Below are positions 49,716-57,236 of a stretch of 64,000 bases of DNA, piece after piece (within the stretch, counting starts at the first letter, position 1; each line of letters begins with the position of its first letter). The stretch covers positions 4,960,001-5,024,000 of the forward strand of contig NZ_WWGH01000001.1 of the NCBI RefSeq assembly GCF_009865135.1, read 5' to 3'. This stretch comes from Streptomyces sp. SID8374. Its GTDB lineage: Bacteria > Actinomycetota > Actinomycetes > Streptomycetales > Streptomycetaceae. The position numbers and the translations under genes were made by a program. The notes beneath the pieces are model-generated. The model was not told the DNA's origin. It did no database searches and saw only the letters and a program-made list of their open reading frames with translations.

Positions 49716-49750
49716 CGTCGGCCCGTACGGGATCGTCCGCCGGGCCGACG
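49716..49750 (+). terminator. Terminator of gdhA
   Basis: A perfect 10-bp stem (CGTCGGCCCG) with a 15-nt loop, 16 bp after the stop. Confidence 0.65.
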
Positions 49751-49848
49751 TCTCGCCGCTCCGTCACGCCACTTCGCCGTCAGCAGATCCGCCCGGAGCG
49801 CAACGCCCGGGCCGTGCCTGCCGGGTGTACCGCTCCTAGGCTGGAGCG

Positions 49849-50250
49849 GTGACCATCCGAGCGATGAACCAGGCCCGCGTCATCCCCCTGCGCCCGTTCC
49901 CGGCCCCGCCCGGGCCCGCTCCGTCCCGGGAGCCGCTCTGGCGCGACCTCGTCGGGGACGTACTGCGGAAGGAACGGCACTCCCAGGAGCGGACGTTGAA
50001 GGACGTGGCCGACGCCGCGCGGATCTCGATGGCCTACCTCTCCGAGGTGGAGCGCGGCCGCAAGGAGGCCTCCTCCGAGGTGCTGGCGGCCGCCGCCCAG
50101 GCGCTCGGCCTGAGCCTCGCCGACGTCCTCGCGCTGGCCCAGGGGGAGCTGATCAGGCTCTCCGGGGCGCGGGCCCGGAGCCTCGGCGGCGGGCGGGCAG
50201 GACATCCCGGCCGCCCGGCGGGGCCGACGGGCGTGCGGCTGGCCGCCTGA
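49849..50250 (+). CDS. XRE-family regulator, ClgR/PopR-like
   Basis: A 133-residue protein with a Pro-rich start, then WRDLVGDVLRKERHSQERTL, KDVADAARISMAYLSEVERG and RKEASSEVLAAAAQALGLSL, the helix-turn-helix of the ClgR/PopR group, which controls clp protease genes in actinomycetes. It lacks the short Leu/Ala degron-like end I associate with ClgR; the tail here is basic and Pro/Gly-rich. Start GTG 49849, or ATG 49864. No clp gene is in the window. Confidence 0.8.
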   Translation: MTIRAMNQARVIPLRPFPAPPGPAPSREPLWRDLVGDVLRKERHSQERTLKDVADAARISMAYLSEVERGRKEASSEVLAAAAQALGLSLADVLALAQGELIRLSGARARSLGGGRAGHPGRPAGPTGVRLAA

Positions 50251-50287
50251 ACGGGTATCGGGCCGGTCCGGGGGTACGGTCCTGGAC

Positions 50288-51049
50288 ATGGACTCTCGCA
50301 CCACAGTTGAGCGCGCTCAGCGCCTCAGGCACCTGCACGCCGACCACCAGCCGCTCGTGCTGCCGACCGTCTGGGACGCCTGGTCGGCCCGGACGGCGGC
50401 CGCCGCCGGGTTCTCCGCGCTGACGGTCGGCAGCCATCCCCTCGCCGACTCCCGGGGGGCCGAGGACCAGGAGGGGCAGACCTTCGAGGAGGTGCTCGCC
50501 GCCGTCAGGCCGATCATCGCGTCGGTCGACATCCCCGTCTCCGTGGACCTGGAGGCCGGGTACGGGCAGAAGCCCGCGGACCTCATCGCCGGACTCGTCG
50601 AGGTCGGCGGCGTCGGCCTCAACATCGAGGACACCGTCCACTCGGAGGGCGGCCGGGTGCGCACCACGGAGGAGCACGCGAGCTACATCGCGGGCCTGCG
50701 CGCGGCGGCCGACGACGCGGGCGTCCCGGTCTGGATCAACGGACGGACCGACCTCTTCCTGCACGCGGACGACGCCGCCGCCGTCCTCGACGAGGCGATC
50801 GAACGGCTGCGGGCCCTGGAGCAGGCCGGCGCGGACAGCGTCTACCCGGTGAAGATCCAGGACAACGACGAGCTGCTCGCGGCGGTGACGGCCGCCGTCT
50901 CCGTACCTGTGAACTCCACGGCCCACCCCGTCAAGCACGACCTCGAACGCTTCCGCCGCCTCGGCGTCCGCCGGATCACCTACGGCCCGCTGCTCCAGCT
51001 GGCGTTGACGGACGCGATGAAGGACATGCTCGGCCCCTGGGCGCCGTAG
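50288..51049 (+). CDS. Isocitrate lyase/PEP mutase family protein
   Basis: A 253-residue TIM-barrel of the PEP mutase/isocitrate lyase superfamily. VLPTVWDAWSARTAAAAGFS, ALTVGSHPLADSRG, the metal-binding VSVDLEAGYGQKPADLIAGL, GVGLNIEDTVH and WINGRTDLFLH are the conserved barrel strands. The Cys of the true isocitrate lyase KKCGH motif is absent, so C-C lyase or hydrolase activity on an oxalacetate-like substrate is likely. 37 bp after the XRE gene, so possibly one operon. Confidence 0.88.
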   Translation: MDSRTTVERAQRLRHLHADHQPLVLPTVWDAWSARTAAAAGFSALTVGSHPLADSRGAEDQEGQTFEEVLAAVRPIIASVDIPVSVDLEAGYGQKPADLIAGLVEVGGVGLNIEDTVHSEGGRVRTTEEHASYIAGLRAAADDAGVPVWINGRTDLFLHADDAAAVLDEAIERLRALEQAGADSVYPVKIQDNDELLAAVTAAVSVPVNSTAHPVKHDLERFRRLGVRRITYGPLLQLALTDAMKDMLGPWAP

Positions 51050-51139
51050 CCCGTCCCGCTGTTCGGCGGCGGCGCGGCGTCCGGAAGGTACGTAGGTCCG
51101 CGCCCGCCGCCGTCGTACGGCACAGGCCTCACACGGGCC

Positions 51140-51574
51140 TCAGTCGAGGCAGAACTCGTTGCCCTCGATGTCCTGCATCCCGATGCACGACTCGTTCTCC
51201 TCGTCCGCGAGCAGCACGCGTTCGCACACCGCACCGAGCGCCACCAGCCGGTCGCGCTCGGCTTCTAGCGCGGCGAGCCGCTCGTCACCGACGAGCCCGA
51301 TACCCGCCCGCACATCGAGGTGGACCCGGTTCTTGGCGACCTTCCCCTCCGGAACGCGCTGGAAGTACAGGCGCGGGCCGACCCCCGAGGGATCGGAGCA
51401 GGCGAACCACGCGTCCCGGTCCTCGGGCGGCAGTGAGCGGTTGTACGCGTCCCAGGTCGCGAACCCCTCCGGTGGCGGCGGGGCGACGTACCCCAGCACC
51501 TCGCACCAGAAACGGGCGAGGCGCTCGGGCTGCGCGCAGTCGAAGGTGACCTGGAGCTTCCTGATCTCTGCCAT
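51140..51574 (-). CDS. VOC-family (glyoxalase-like) protein
   Basis: A 144-residue glyoxalase/bleomycin-resistance fold of the type with two beta-alpha-beta modules: LQVTFDCAQPERLARFWCEV then LGY; LYFQRVPEGKVAKNRVHLDV; and a final CIGMQDIEGNEFCLD. The variant resembles pterin-4a-carbinolamine dehydratase-like VOC proteins common in actinobacteria. Substrate unknown. Confidence 0.88.
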   Translation of the reverse strand: MAEIRKLQVTFDCAQPERLARFWCEVLGYVAPPPPEGFATWDAYNRSLPPEDRDAWFACSDPSGVGPRLYFQRVPEGKVAKNRVHLDVRAGIGLVGDERLAALEAERDRLVALGAVCERVLLADEENESCIGMQDIEGNEFCLD

Positions 51575-51638
51575 CCGGGCACCCTAACGGCGCGTGCCGC
51601 CCACCGGCACCTGGGTTTATCCGCCCCGGGGCGGCCGC

Positions 51639-52304
51639 TCAGCCCTCGACCGGCGCCACGCCGATCGGGCAGGACACCCCCGTACCGCCGATCCCGCAGT
51701 AACCGCCCGGGTTCTTGTCCAGGTACTGCTGGTGGTACGCCTCCGCCGGCCAGAACGGGCGGCCCTCCGCCGGGAGGATCTCCGTGGTGATCTCCTTGTG
51801 GCCCGAGGCCGTCAGAACCTTCTGGTACGCCTCGCGGGAGGCGTCGGCCGCCGCTGCCTGGGCGGGGGAGTGGGTGTAGATCGCCGAGCGGTACTGGGTG
51901 CCCACGTCGTTGCCCTGGCGGAAGCCCTGGGTCGGGTTGTGGGACTCCCAGAACAGCTTCAGCAGCTCCTCGTAACTGACGACCGCCGGGTCGAAGACGA
52001 CGCGGACCGCCTCCGTGTGGCCGGTCAGGCCCGAGCAGGCCTCCTCGTACGTCGGGTTCTCGGTGTAGCCGCCCTGGTAGCCGACCAGCGTCGTCCAGAC
52101 GCCTTCGGTCTGCCAGAACTTGCGCTCCGCGCCCCAGAAGCAGCCGAGCGCGAAGTCCGCCACCTCCAGGCCCTCCGGGTACGGGCCCACCAGCGGGTTG
52201 CCCAGGACCGTGTGGCGGGAGGGGACGGTGAACTCGGGGACGGGGCGGCCGCGCAGGGCCTGCTCCGGGGTGGGGAGCTCGGGGGTGCGGCGGTTCAGGA
52301 ACAT
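51639..52304 (-). CDS. msrA: Peptide-methionine (S)-S-oxide reductase MsrA
   Basis: A 221-residue MsrA. The nucleophilic Cys lies in ADFALGCFWGAERKFWQ; GYQGGYTENPTYEEACSGLT, GHTEAVRVVFDP, FWESHNPTQGFRQGNDVGTQ and YRSAIY are canonical. Resolving Cys residues are in GGYCGIGGTGVSCP at the C-terminus. It repairs oxidised methionine using thioredoxin. ATG at 52304 follows GGAGGAG. A perfect SigR-type promoter lies upstream, matching the known place of msrA in the thiol-oxidative stress regulon. Confidence 0.95.
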   Translation of the reverse strand: MFLNRRTPELPTPEQALRGRPVPEFTVPSRHTVLGNPLVGPYPEGLEVADFALGCFWGAERKFWQTEGVWTTLVGYQGGYTENPTYEEACSGLTGHTEAVRVVFDPAVVSYEELLKLFWESHNPTQGFRQGNDVGTQYRSAIYTHSPAQAAAADASREAYQKVLTASGHKEITTEILPAEGRPFWPAEAYHQQYLDKNPGGYCGIGGTGVSCPIGVAPVEG

Positions 52305-52344
52305 GCGGGTGGCTCCTCCGGGGTCGGTGGGGTTCGGTACGTAC

Positions 52345-52370
52345 AACAAGGGAGCCTTCACCGGGATTCC
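52345..52370 (-). promoter_or_regulatory. SigR-type promoter of msrA
   Basis: On the minus strand GGAAT and GTT are separated by exactly 18 nt, the SigR consensus GGAAT-N18-GTT. The -10 lies about 41 bp before the msrA start. Confidence 0.75.
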
Positions 52371-52428
52371 GGCCGGCCCCAGGGGTGCCGCCTCCAGGAG
52401 CCCGGGGCGACAAGGCCCCCGCCCCCCC

Positions 52429-53532
52429 TCACTGCGGCAGCGTCGCCGGGGAGCCGCCGTTCGCCTCGTAGCCCGCCACCGCCAGCGCCCGGTAGACCGT
52501 GTACTGCGCCGCCGGGTCCGGGTCCGCCGTCCACGGCAGGGCGCCCACGTGGCCGTCGATCAGGACCAGCTGGTGCATCGCCTCCGACCAGCGCTCCATG
52601 TGGACCAGGAACAGCACCAGAAGGTGGCGTACGTGGGCGAGCATCGGGTCGTCCGGGCGGGCCGCGTGGACCGCGAACATCGCGCCCTCGACCGCCCTGG
52701 TCACCACCTGGCTGCGGTAGAAGCCCTGCACGAGGTTGACCTCCGGCAGGTGCTCGTACACCGCGAACAGCGGCAGCGCGGCCAGCAGCGAGCCCTGCGG
52801 GGCGCGGGCGGCGGCGGCCGTGGCGAAGGCGTCGGCGTCCTTGCGGGAACCGTGCCACTTCTCGCAGTGGAAGTGCAGCGCCGCGATGTGCGCGCCCATG
52901 TGCGCCGGGGCCCGGTCGATGATCTTCGCCCAGAGCTGGTCGAACTGCTCGGGGGTGTAGTTCAGGCCGCGGGCCACCGCCAGCTCCACGATGTACGGCA
53001 CCGGGTCGCCGGGGGCGAGCAGGGCCGCCTCGCCGCAGACCGTACGGGCCTCCTCCAGGATGATCCGGAAGTCGTCGCTCCCCGCCGAGGAGGAGCGCCA
53101 CGCCTGCTGCACCAGGAACTCCGCGTGCACCGCCGCCCCGCCCGCGTCCTTCGGGGCCTCCGCCCGCCAGGCGCGCAGCCAGGAGCCGCCCTTGCCCGGC
53201 TGCTGCGCCAGCTCCAGCGAGGCGGCGCCCGCGAAGGCCTGCACCCGCTGCCAGCGGACCTCGCCCTCCTTCGGCGTACCGGCCAGGAGCTGGGAGGCGG
53301 CCCGCCAGTCCTGGGTGGCCTGGACGACGTCGAGGACGTCCAGGAGGTCCTGGTCCGGGCCCGGCATCCGGACGTCCAGCTCCTCCTGGCGTGCGAAGCC
53401 GTACGCGTCGGGGTCGGCCGCGTCGGGCGAGCCCGGTTCGACCTGGCGGATACCGCCCCGGCGGCGCATCACCCAGGGGCCGACGATCGCGGCGAGCATG
53501 CACATCGCGAGCAGGAACAACAGAATCTCCAT
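52429..53532 (-). CDS. Membrane-anchored helical-repeat protein of unknown function
   Basis: A 367-residue protein. The N-terminus is one membrane helix (EILLFLLAMCMLAAIVGPWV) followed by RRRGG. The rest is helical with TPR-like pairs: DLLDVLDVVQATQDWRAASQ, EARTVCGEAALLAPGDPVPY, FDQLWAKIIDRAPAHMGAHI, RHLLVLFLVHMERWSEAMHQ. No enzyme motif. It lies between msrA and the divergent cystathionine gamma-synthase gene; I recall the same order in other Streptomyces. Confidence 0.82.
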   Translation of the reverse strand: MEILLFLLAMCMLAAIVGPWVMRRRGGIRQVEPGSPDAADPDAYGFARQEELDVRMPGPDQDLLDVLDVVQATQDWRAASQLLAGTPKEGEVRWQRVQAFAGAASLELAQQPGKGGSWLRAWRAEAPKDAGGAAVHAEFLVQQAWRSSSAGSDDFRIILEEARTVCGEAALLAPGDPVPYIVELAVARGLNYTPEQFDQLWAKIIDRAPAHMGAHIAALHFHCEKWHGSRKDADAFATAAAARAPQGSLLAALPLFAVYEHLPEVNLVQGFYRSQVVTRAVEGAMFAVHAARPDDPMLAHVRHLLVLFLVHMERWSEAMHQLVLIDGHVGALPWTADPDPAAQYTVYRALAVAGYEANGGSPATLPQ

Positions 53533-53598
53533 GCACCCATTGTCCCCGGAGCGGCGAGTGGCCCGTAAGCACCCTTACGACGAACTACGCTCGGGGCC

Positions 53599-54744
53599 AT
53601 GAGCGACCAGCACAGCTTCGAGACTCTCGCGATCCACGCGGGGAACACCGCCGACCCCCTCACCGGCGCGGTTGTTCCGCCCATCTACCAGGTGTCCACG
53701 TACAAGCAGGACGGCGTGGGCGGACTGCGCGGCGGTTACGAGTACAGCCGCAGCGCCAACCCGACCCGTACCGCCCTGGAGGAGAACCTGGCGGCCCTGG
53801 AAGGCGGCCGCCGAGGTCTCGCCTTCGCCTCCGGCCTCGCCGCCGAGGACTGCCTCCTGCGTACGCTGCTGACCCCCGGTGACCACGTGGTCATCCCCAA
53901 CGACGCCTACGGCGGCACCTTCCGGCTCTTCGCCAAGGTCGCCGGGCGCTGGGGCGTGGAGTTCTCGGTCGCCGACACCTCGGACGTGGCGGCGGTACGG
54001 GAGGCGATCACCCCGCGCACCAAGGCGGTCTGGGTGGAGACCCCCTCCAACCCGCTGCTCGGCATCACCGACATCGCCGCCGTCGCCCAGGTCGCGCACC
54101 AGGCCGGGGCCCGCCTCGTCGTCGACAACACCTTCGCCTCGCCCTACCTCCAGCAGCCGCTCGCGCTCGGCGCGGACGTCATCGTGCACTCCACCACCAA
54201 GTACATGGGCGGCCACTCCGACGTCGTCGGCGGCGCCCTCGTCGTCAGCGACCCGGAGCTCGCCGACGAGCTGGCCTTCCACCAGAACGCCATGGGCGCG
54301 GTCTCCGGCCCCTTCGACGCCTGGCTCGTGCTGCGCGGCATCAAGACCCTCGCCGTCCGCATGGACCGGCACACCGAGAACGCCACCAAGGTCGCCGACC
54401 TGCTGACCCGGCACCCCAAGGTCTCCCACGTCCTCTACCCGGGGCTGCCCGAGCACCCCGGCCACGAGGTCGCCGCCAAGCAGATGAAGGCGTTCGGCGG
54501 CATGGTCTCCTTCCGCGTCGCGGGCGGCGAGGAGGCGGCGGTCGAGGTCTGCAACCGGGCCGAGCTCTTCACGCTCGGCGAGTCCCTCGGCGGTGTCGAG
54601 TCGCTGATCGAGCACCCGGGCCGGATGACGCACGCCTCCGTCGCGGGCTCCCTGCTGGAGGTCCCCGCCGACCTGGTCCGCCTCTCCGTGGGCATCGAAA
54701 ACGGCGACGACCTGCTCGCCGACCTCACCCAGGCCCTGGGCTGA
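53599..54744 (+). CDS. Cystathionine gamma-synthase (or gamma-lyase)
   Basis: A 381-residue PLP enzyme of the Cys/Met metabolism family. TLAIHAGNTADPLTGAVVPP, YEYSRSANPTRTALEENLAA, GLAFASGLAAEDCL, VETPSNPLLGITDIAAVAQV and the PLP lysine in VIVHSTTKYMGGHSDVVGG are all present, with RMTHASVAGSLLEVPADLVR and LSVGIENGDDLLADL at the end. It joins cysteine with an activated homoserine, or acts in reverse transsulfuration; sequence alone does not separate them. No SAM riboswitch is seen in the 66-bp leader. A terminator follows. Confidence 0.92.
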   Translation: MSDQHSFETLAIHAGNTADPLTGAVVPPIYQVSTYKQDGVGGLRGGYEYSRSANPTRTALEENLAALEGGRRGLAFASGLAAEDCLLRTLLTPGDHVVIPNDAYGGTFRLFAKVAGRWGVEFSVADTSDVAAVREAITPRTKAVWVETPSNPLLGITDIAAVAQVAHQAGARLVVDNTFASPYLQQPLALGADVIVHSTTKYMGGHSDVVGGALVVSDPELADELAFHQNAMGAVSGPFDAWLVLRGIKTLAVRMDRHTENATKVADLLTRHPKVSHVLYPGLPEHPGHEVAAKQMKAFGGMVSFRVAGGEEAAVEVCNRAELFTLGESLGGVESLIEHPGRMTHASVAGSLLEVPADLVRLSVGIENGDDLLADLTQALG

Positions 54745-54759
54745 CCGCCTGACAGGACC

Positions 54760-54793
54760 CCAGGGGCCCGTCCGGCGCAGGGCGGGCCCCTGG
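54760..54793. terminator. Bidirectional terminator after cystathionine gamma-synthase
   Basis: A perfect 11-bp stem (CCAGGGGCCCG) with a 12-nt loop in the 54-bp convergent gap. Confidence 0.75.
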
Positions 54794-54798
54794 CACCT

Positions 54799-55059
54799 TC
54801 ACCACCCCTCCAGCGGCGGGGTCATCTCCGACGGCTCGGGCAGCCACGGCTGCTCCACCCCCGCCCACACCAGGAACGCGGCGAACACCGTCCCCGCCAG
54901 CCACCAGGCCGTACGCCGCACCCCGCGCCGCCACCGCAGCAGCCGGGCGCCGCGCCGCGCGGCCCGGTCCGCCAGACCGGCCGGCACCGGCGGGCGCGGC
55001 CCCTCCAGCATCCGGCGCACCTCCTCCGCCTTGCGGTCCGCACCCCGGTCCCGGATCAC
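54799..55059 (-). CDS. Small membrane protein coupled to a sigma-like factor
   Basis: An 86-residue protein: charged start VIRDRGADRKAEEVRRMLEG, a basic segment (RRGARLLRWRRGVRRTAWW), one membrane helix (LAGTVFAAFLVWAGV) and a short outer end. Its GTG overlaps the stop of the sigma-like gene by 4 nt (GTGA). This size and coupling resemble membrane anti-sigma factors, but no zinc-binding His/Cys motif is visible, so the assignment is positional. Confidence 0.7.
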   Translation of the reverse strand: MIRDRGADRKAEEVRRMLEGPRPPVPAGLADRAARRGARLLRWRRGVRRTAWWLAGTVFAAFLVWAGVEQPWLPEPSEMTPPLEGW

Positions 55060-55574
55060 GGCGCCACCCCGGAGGCGAACGACGGGCCGCCGCCCCGGGC
55101 GAGGCCCGCCCCGCGCCCCGTCCCCGCCGACCGCAGCACCGCGATCGCACGGTCGCAGACCGCCCGTACGCGTTCCGCCGGAAGCCCCAGCAGCGCCGCC
55201 GTCTGGTCCTCGCCGACCTCCTCGTACAGCCGCAGCACCAGCACCAGCCGCTCCAGCGGGGTCAGCCGGTCCAGCACCCCGCCGAGCGGGCGGCGGTGGC
55301 GCCAGGCCTCCCGGGCGAAGCGGACCGCGAGCTCCTGGCGGGTGCGGTCGTACGGGTCCTCGCCGCGCAGCCGGTCCCACTCCGCGTACGTCCGTGCCAG
55401 CGCCGCGCAGAGCAGCCGCTCGGCCCGGACGTACGCGCCCGCCGGTGCGGCCGGCTCGGCGGTGAGCAGCGTCGCCGTGCGCAGCAGGCGGCCGCCCGCG
55501 CCCGCCACGAAGGCCTCGAACTCCTGGGCGCGGAGCCGGTCCCGGTGGGTCTGCCGCTCTCGCATGCAGCTCAT
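55056..55574 (-). CDS. SigE-like ECF sigma factor family protein
   Basis: A 172-residue protein with a sigma-70 layout. The region 2-like part (FEAFVAGAGGRLLRTATLLT, AERLLCAALARTYAEWDRLR) is divergent and has an Ala/Pro insertion where the usual DAEDLLQ helix stands. Region 4 is clear: LDRLTPLERLVLVLRLYEEV, AALLGLPAERVRAVCDRAIA. A short Gly-rich tail follows. It is translationally coupled to the membrane protein downstream. It may be a true ECF factor or a decayed one. It lies 25 bp downstream of the stressosome operon end. Confidence 0.72.
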   Translation of the reverse strand: MSCMRERQTHRDRLRAQEFEAFVAGAGGRLLRTATLLTAEPAAPAGAYVRAERLLCAALARTYAEWDRLRGEDPYDRTRQELAVRFAREAWRHRRPLGGVLDRLTPLERLVLVLRLYEEVGEDQTAALLGLPAERVRAVCDRAIAVLRSAGTGRGAGLARGGGPSFASGVAP

Positions 55575-55598
55575 CCGAGCCCCGGCACCCAGGTGCGG

Positions 55599-57236
55599 TC
55601 AAGAGGGCCGACGTGACGGGTCCGGGGCGTCGTCCAGCTGGAGTGCGAGGAGCGCGATGTCGTCCTCCTTGCCCTCGCCGAACGAGCCGAGGAGGAAGTC
55701 GCACAGGGCCTCCAGCTGCCGGGGGCCCTCCAGCGTCGCGGAGCGGAACGCGGCCAGGCTGTCGTCGAGGTTCTGGGTGCGCACCTCCACCAGGCCGTCG
55801 GTGATCAGCAGGATGCGGGTGGCCGGGGCGACCGGGTGGACGCGTGCGGGCGGGTGCGGGAGGCGGAGGCCGAGCAGCGGGCCGTGCTCGTGGAGGTAGG
55901 CGGCGGTGGAGTCCGGGGCGAGCAGGAGGGGCGGGATGTGACCGGCGTTGGCGACGTGGATCCGGCTGCCGTCCGGGTCGACCAGGACGAGGCAGAGCGT
56001 CACGGTGAGGCCGGGCCGGGTGTGGGCGAGGAGGGCGTCGAGGCGCTCCAGCACGTGGTGGGGCGGGTGGCCCTCCAGGGCGTAGGCGCGCAGCGCGTGG
56101 CGGATCTCGCCCATGACGGTCGCGGCGACCAGCGAGTGCCCGGCCACGTCCCCGATGGCCAGGAGCAGCCCGTCCGGGGTCTCCAGGGCCTCGTAGAAGT
56201 CCCCGCCGATCTCCGCGTGGTCCGAGGCCGGGCGGTAGCGCACGGCGAGCGAGACGCCCGGTACGGACGGCAGCCGGTCCGGCAGGAAGGTGCGCTGGAG
56301 GGCGAGCGCGAGGGCGTGCTCCTCGTTGAAGGTGCGCAGCGCCTCCAGGGCCAGCGCGCAGGCGTTGACGAGCTGCTGGAGGAGTTCGCGCTCGTCGGTG
56401 CCGCCGGCCGCTCCGGCGGGTACGGCGACGCAGACGGGCGGCCGGTTGCGCTTGGTCCGGGCCACCACCAGGACGACGTCCCCCTCGATCGGGTCGAGGG
56501 GCAGCAGCGCCTTCCACTGGCTGTGGGGCATCACCCGCACCTCGGCCCCGGTGTCGCCGCCGAGGGTGTACGAGGCCAGCCGGTCCAGGACCTCGGAGCG
56601 GGCGGGCATGGAGCGCGGGGCCGTCTGCGGGCCCGCGGCGTGGCTGTGGACCGGCTGCCCCTGGGGGCTGAGGAAGATCGCGGTGGCGGGGCCCGACAGG
56701 AGGGCGGCGGCGCCCCCGGTCGCGGCGGCGGCGAACGAGTGGAAGCCGACGGCCCGGTAGACGTCGAGGGTGGCCCGGTTGAGGGCGGCCAGCCGCAGGG
56801 TGAGGCGCTCGGCCCGGCGCCTGGCCCGCACGTAGCGCAGGGCGGCCGTGACGGTGGCCAGGAACTCCTCCGGGTCGACGGGCTGGTCGAGATAGGCGTC
56901 CGCGCCCCGGCTCAGCCCCTCGGTGTGGTCATCGGCGCTCATCGCGACGGCGGAGACGTGGATGACCGGCAGCGAGGCCGTGCTCGGGTCGGCCTTGATC
57001 CGCTCGCAGACCTCGAAACCGGTCATGTCGGGGAGCTGGACGTCGATGACCGCGGCCTCGGGCAAGGGGGTGCCGGGCGCGTGGATCAGGGCCAGGCCCT
57101 GGGCTCCGTCGGCGGCGTCGACCACGGTGTGCCCGGCCCGGCGGAGCCAGCTGGTCAGGACGTAGCGGTTGGTCTCGTCGTCGTCGATCACCAGGATGGT
57201 CCCCGGCGCGCTGTCGCGCCGTGCTGTCTCGGTCAC
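55599..57236 (-). CDS. Receiver-GAF-PP2C phosphatase (stress operon output)
   Basis: A 545-residue protein. A receiver domain spans about residues 13 to 135 (ILVIDDDETNRYVLTSWLRR, phosphorylation Asp in AAVIDVQLPDMTGFEVCERI), but the Lys of the usual K-P motif is Gln (GADAYLDQPVDPEEF). A GAF-like domain lies at about 155 to 320, and a SpoIIE/RsbU-type PP2C domain from 335 (SDHAEIGGDFYEALETPDG, LLLAIGDVAGHS, ILLITDGLVEVR, EDDIALLALQL) keeps the metal Asp residues. PP2C members dephosphorylate STAS antagonists. The GTG overlaps the kinase stop. It is last of six coupled genes. Confidence 0.9.
   Translation of the reverse strand: MTETARRDSAPGTILVIDDDETNRYVLTSWLRRAGHTVVDAADGAQGLALIHAPGTPLPEAAVIDVQLPDMTGFEVCERIKADPSTASLPVIHVSAVAMSADDHTEGLSRGADAYLDQPVDPEEFLATVTAALRYVRARRRAERLTLRLAALNRATLDVYRAVGFHSFAAAATGGAAALLSGPATAIFLSPQGQPVHSHAAGPQTAPRSMPARSEVLDRLASYTLGGDTGAEVRVMPHSQWKALLPLDPIEGDVVLVVARTKRNRPPVCVAVPAGAAGGTDERELLQQLVNACALALEALRTFNEEHALALALQRTFLPDRLPSVPGVSLAVRYRPASDHAEIGGDFYEALETPDGLLLAIGDVAGHSLVAATVMGEIRHALRAYALEGHPPHHVLERLDALLAHTRPGLTVTLCLVLVDPDGSRIHVANAGHIPPLLLAPDSTAAYLHEHGPLLGLRLPHPPARVHPVAPATRILLITDGLVEVRTQNLDDSLAAFRSATLEGPRQLEALCDFLLGSFGEGKEDDIALLALQLDDAPDPSRRPS

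Noticed and set aside
53533..53598. SAM riboswitch before cystathionine gamma-synthase
   Set aside because: The leader is only 66 bp and shows no pairing consistent with a known riboswitch.
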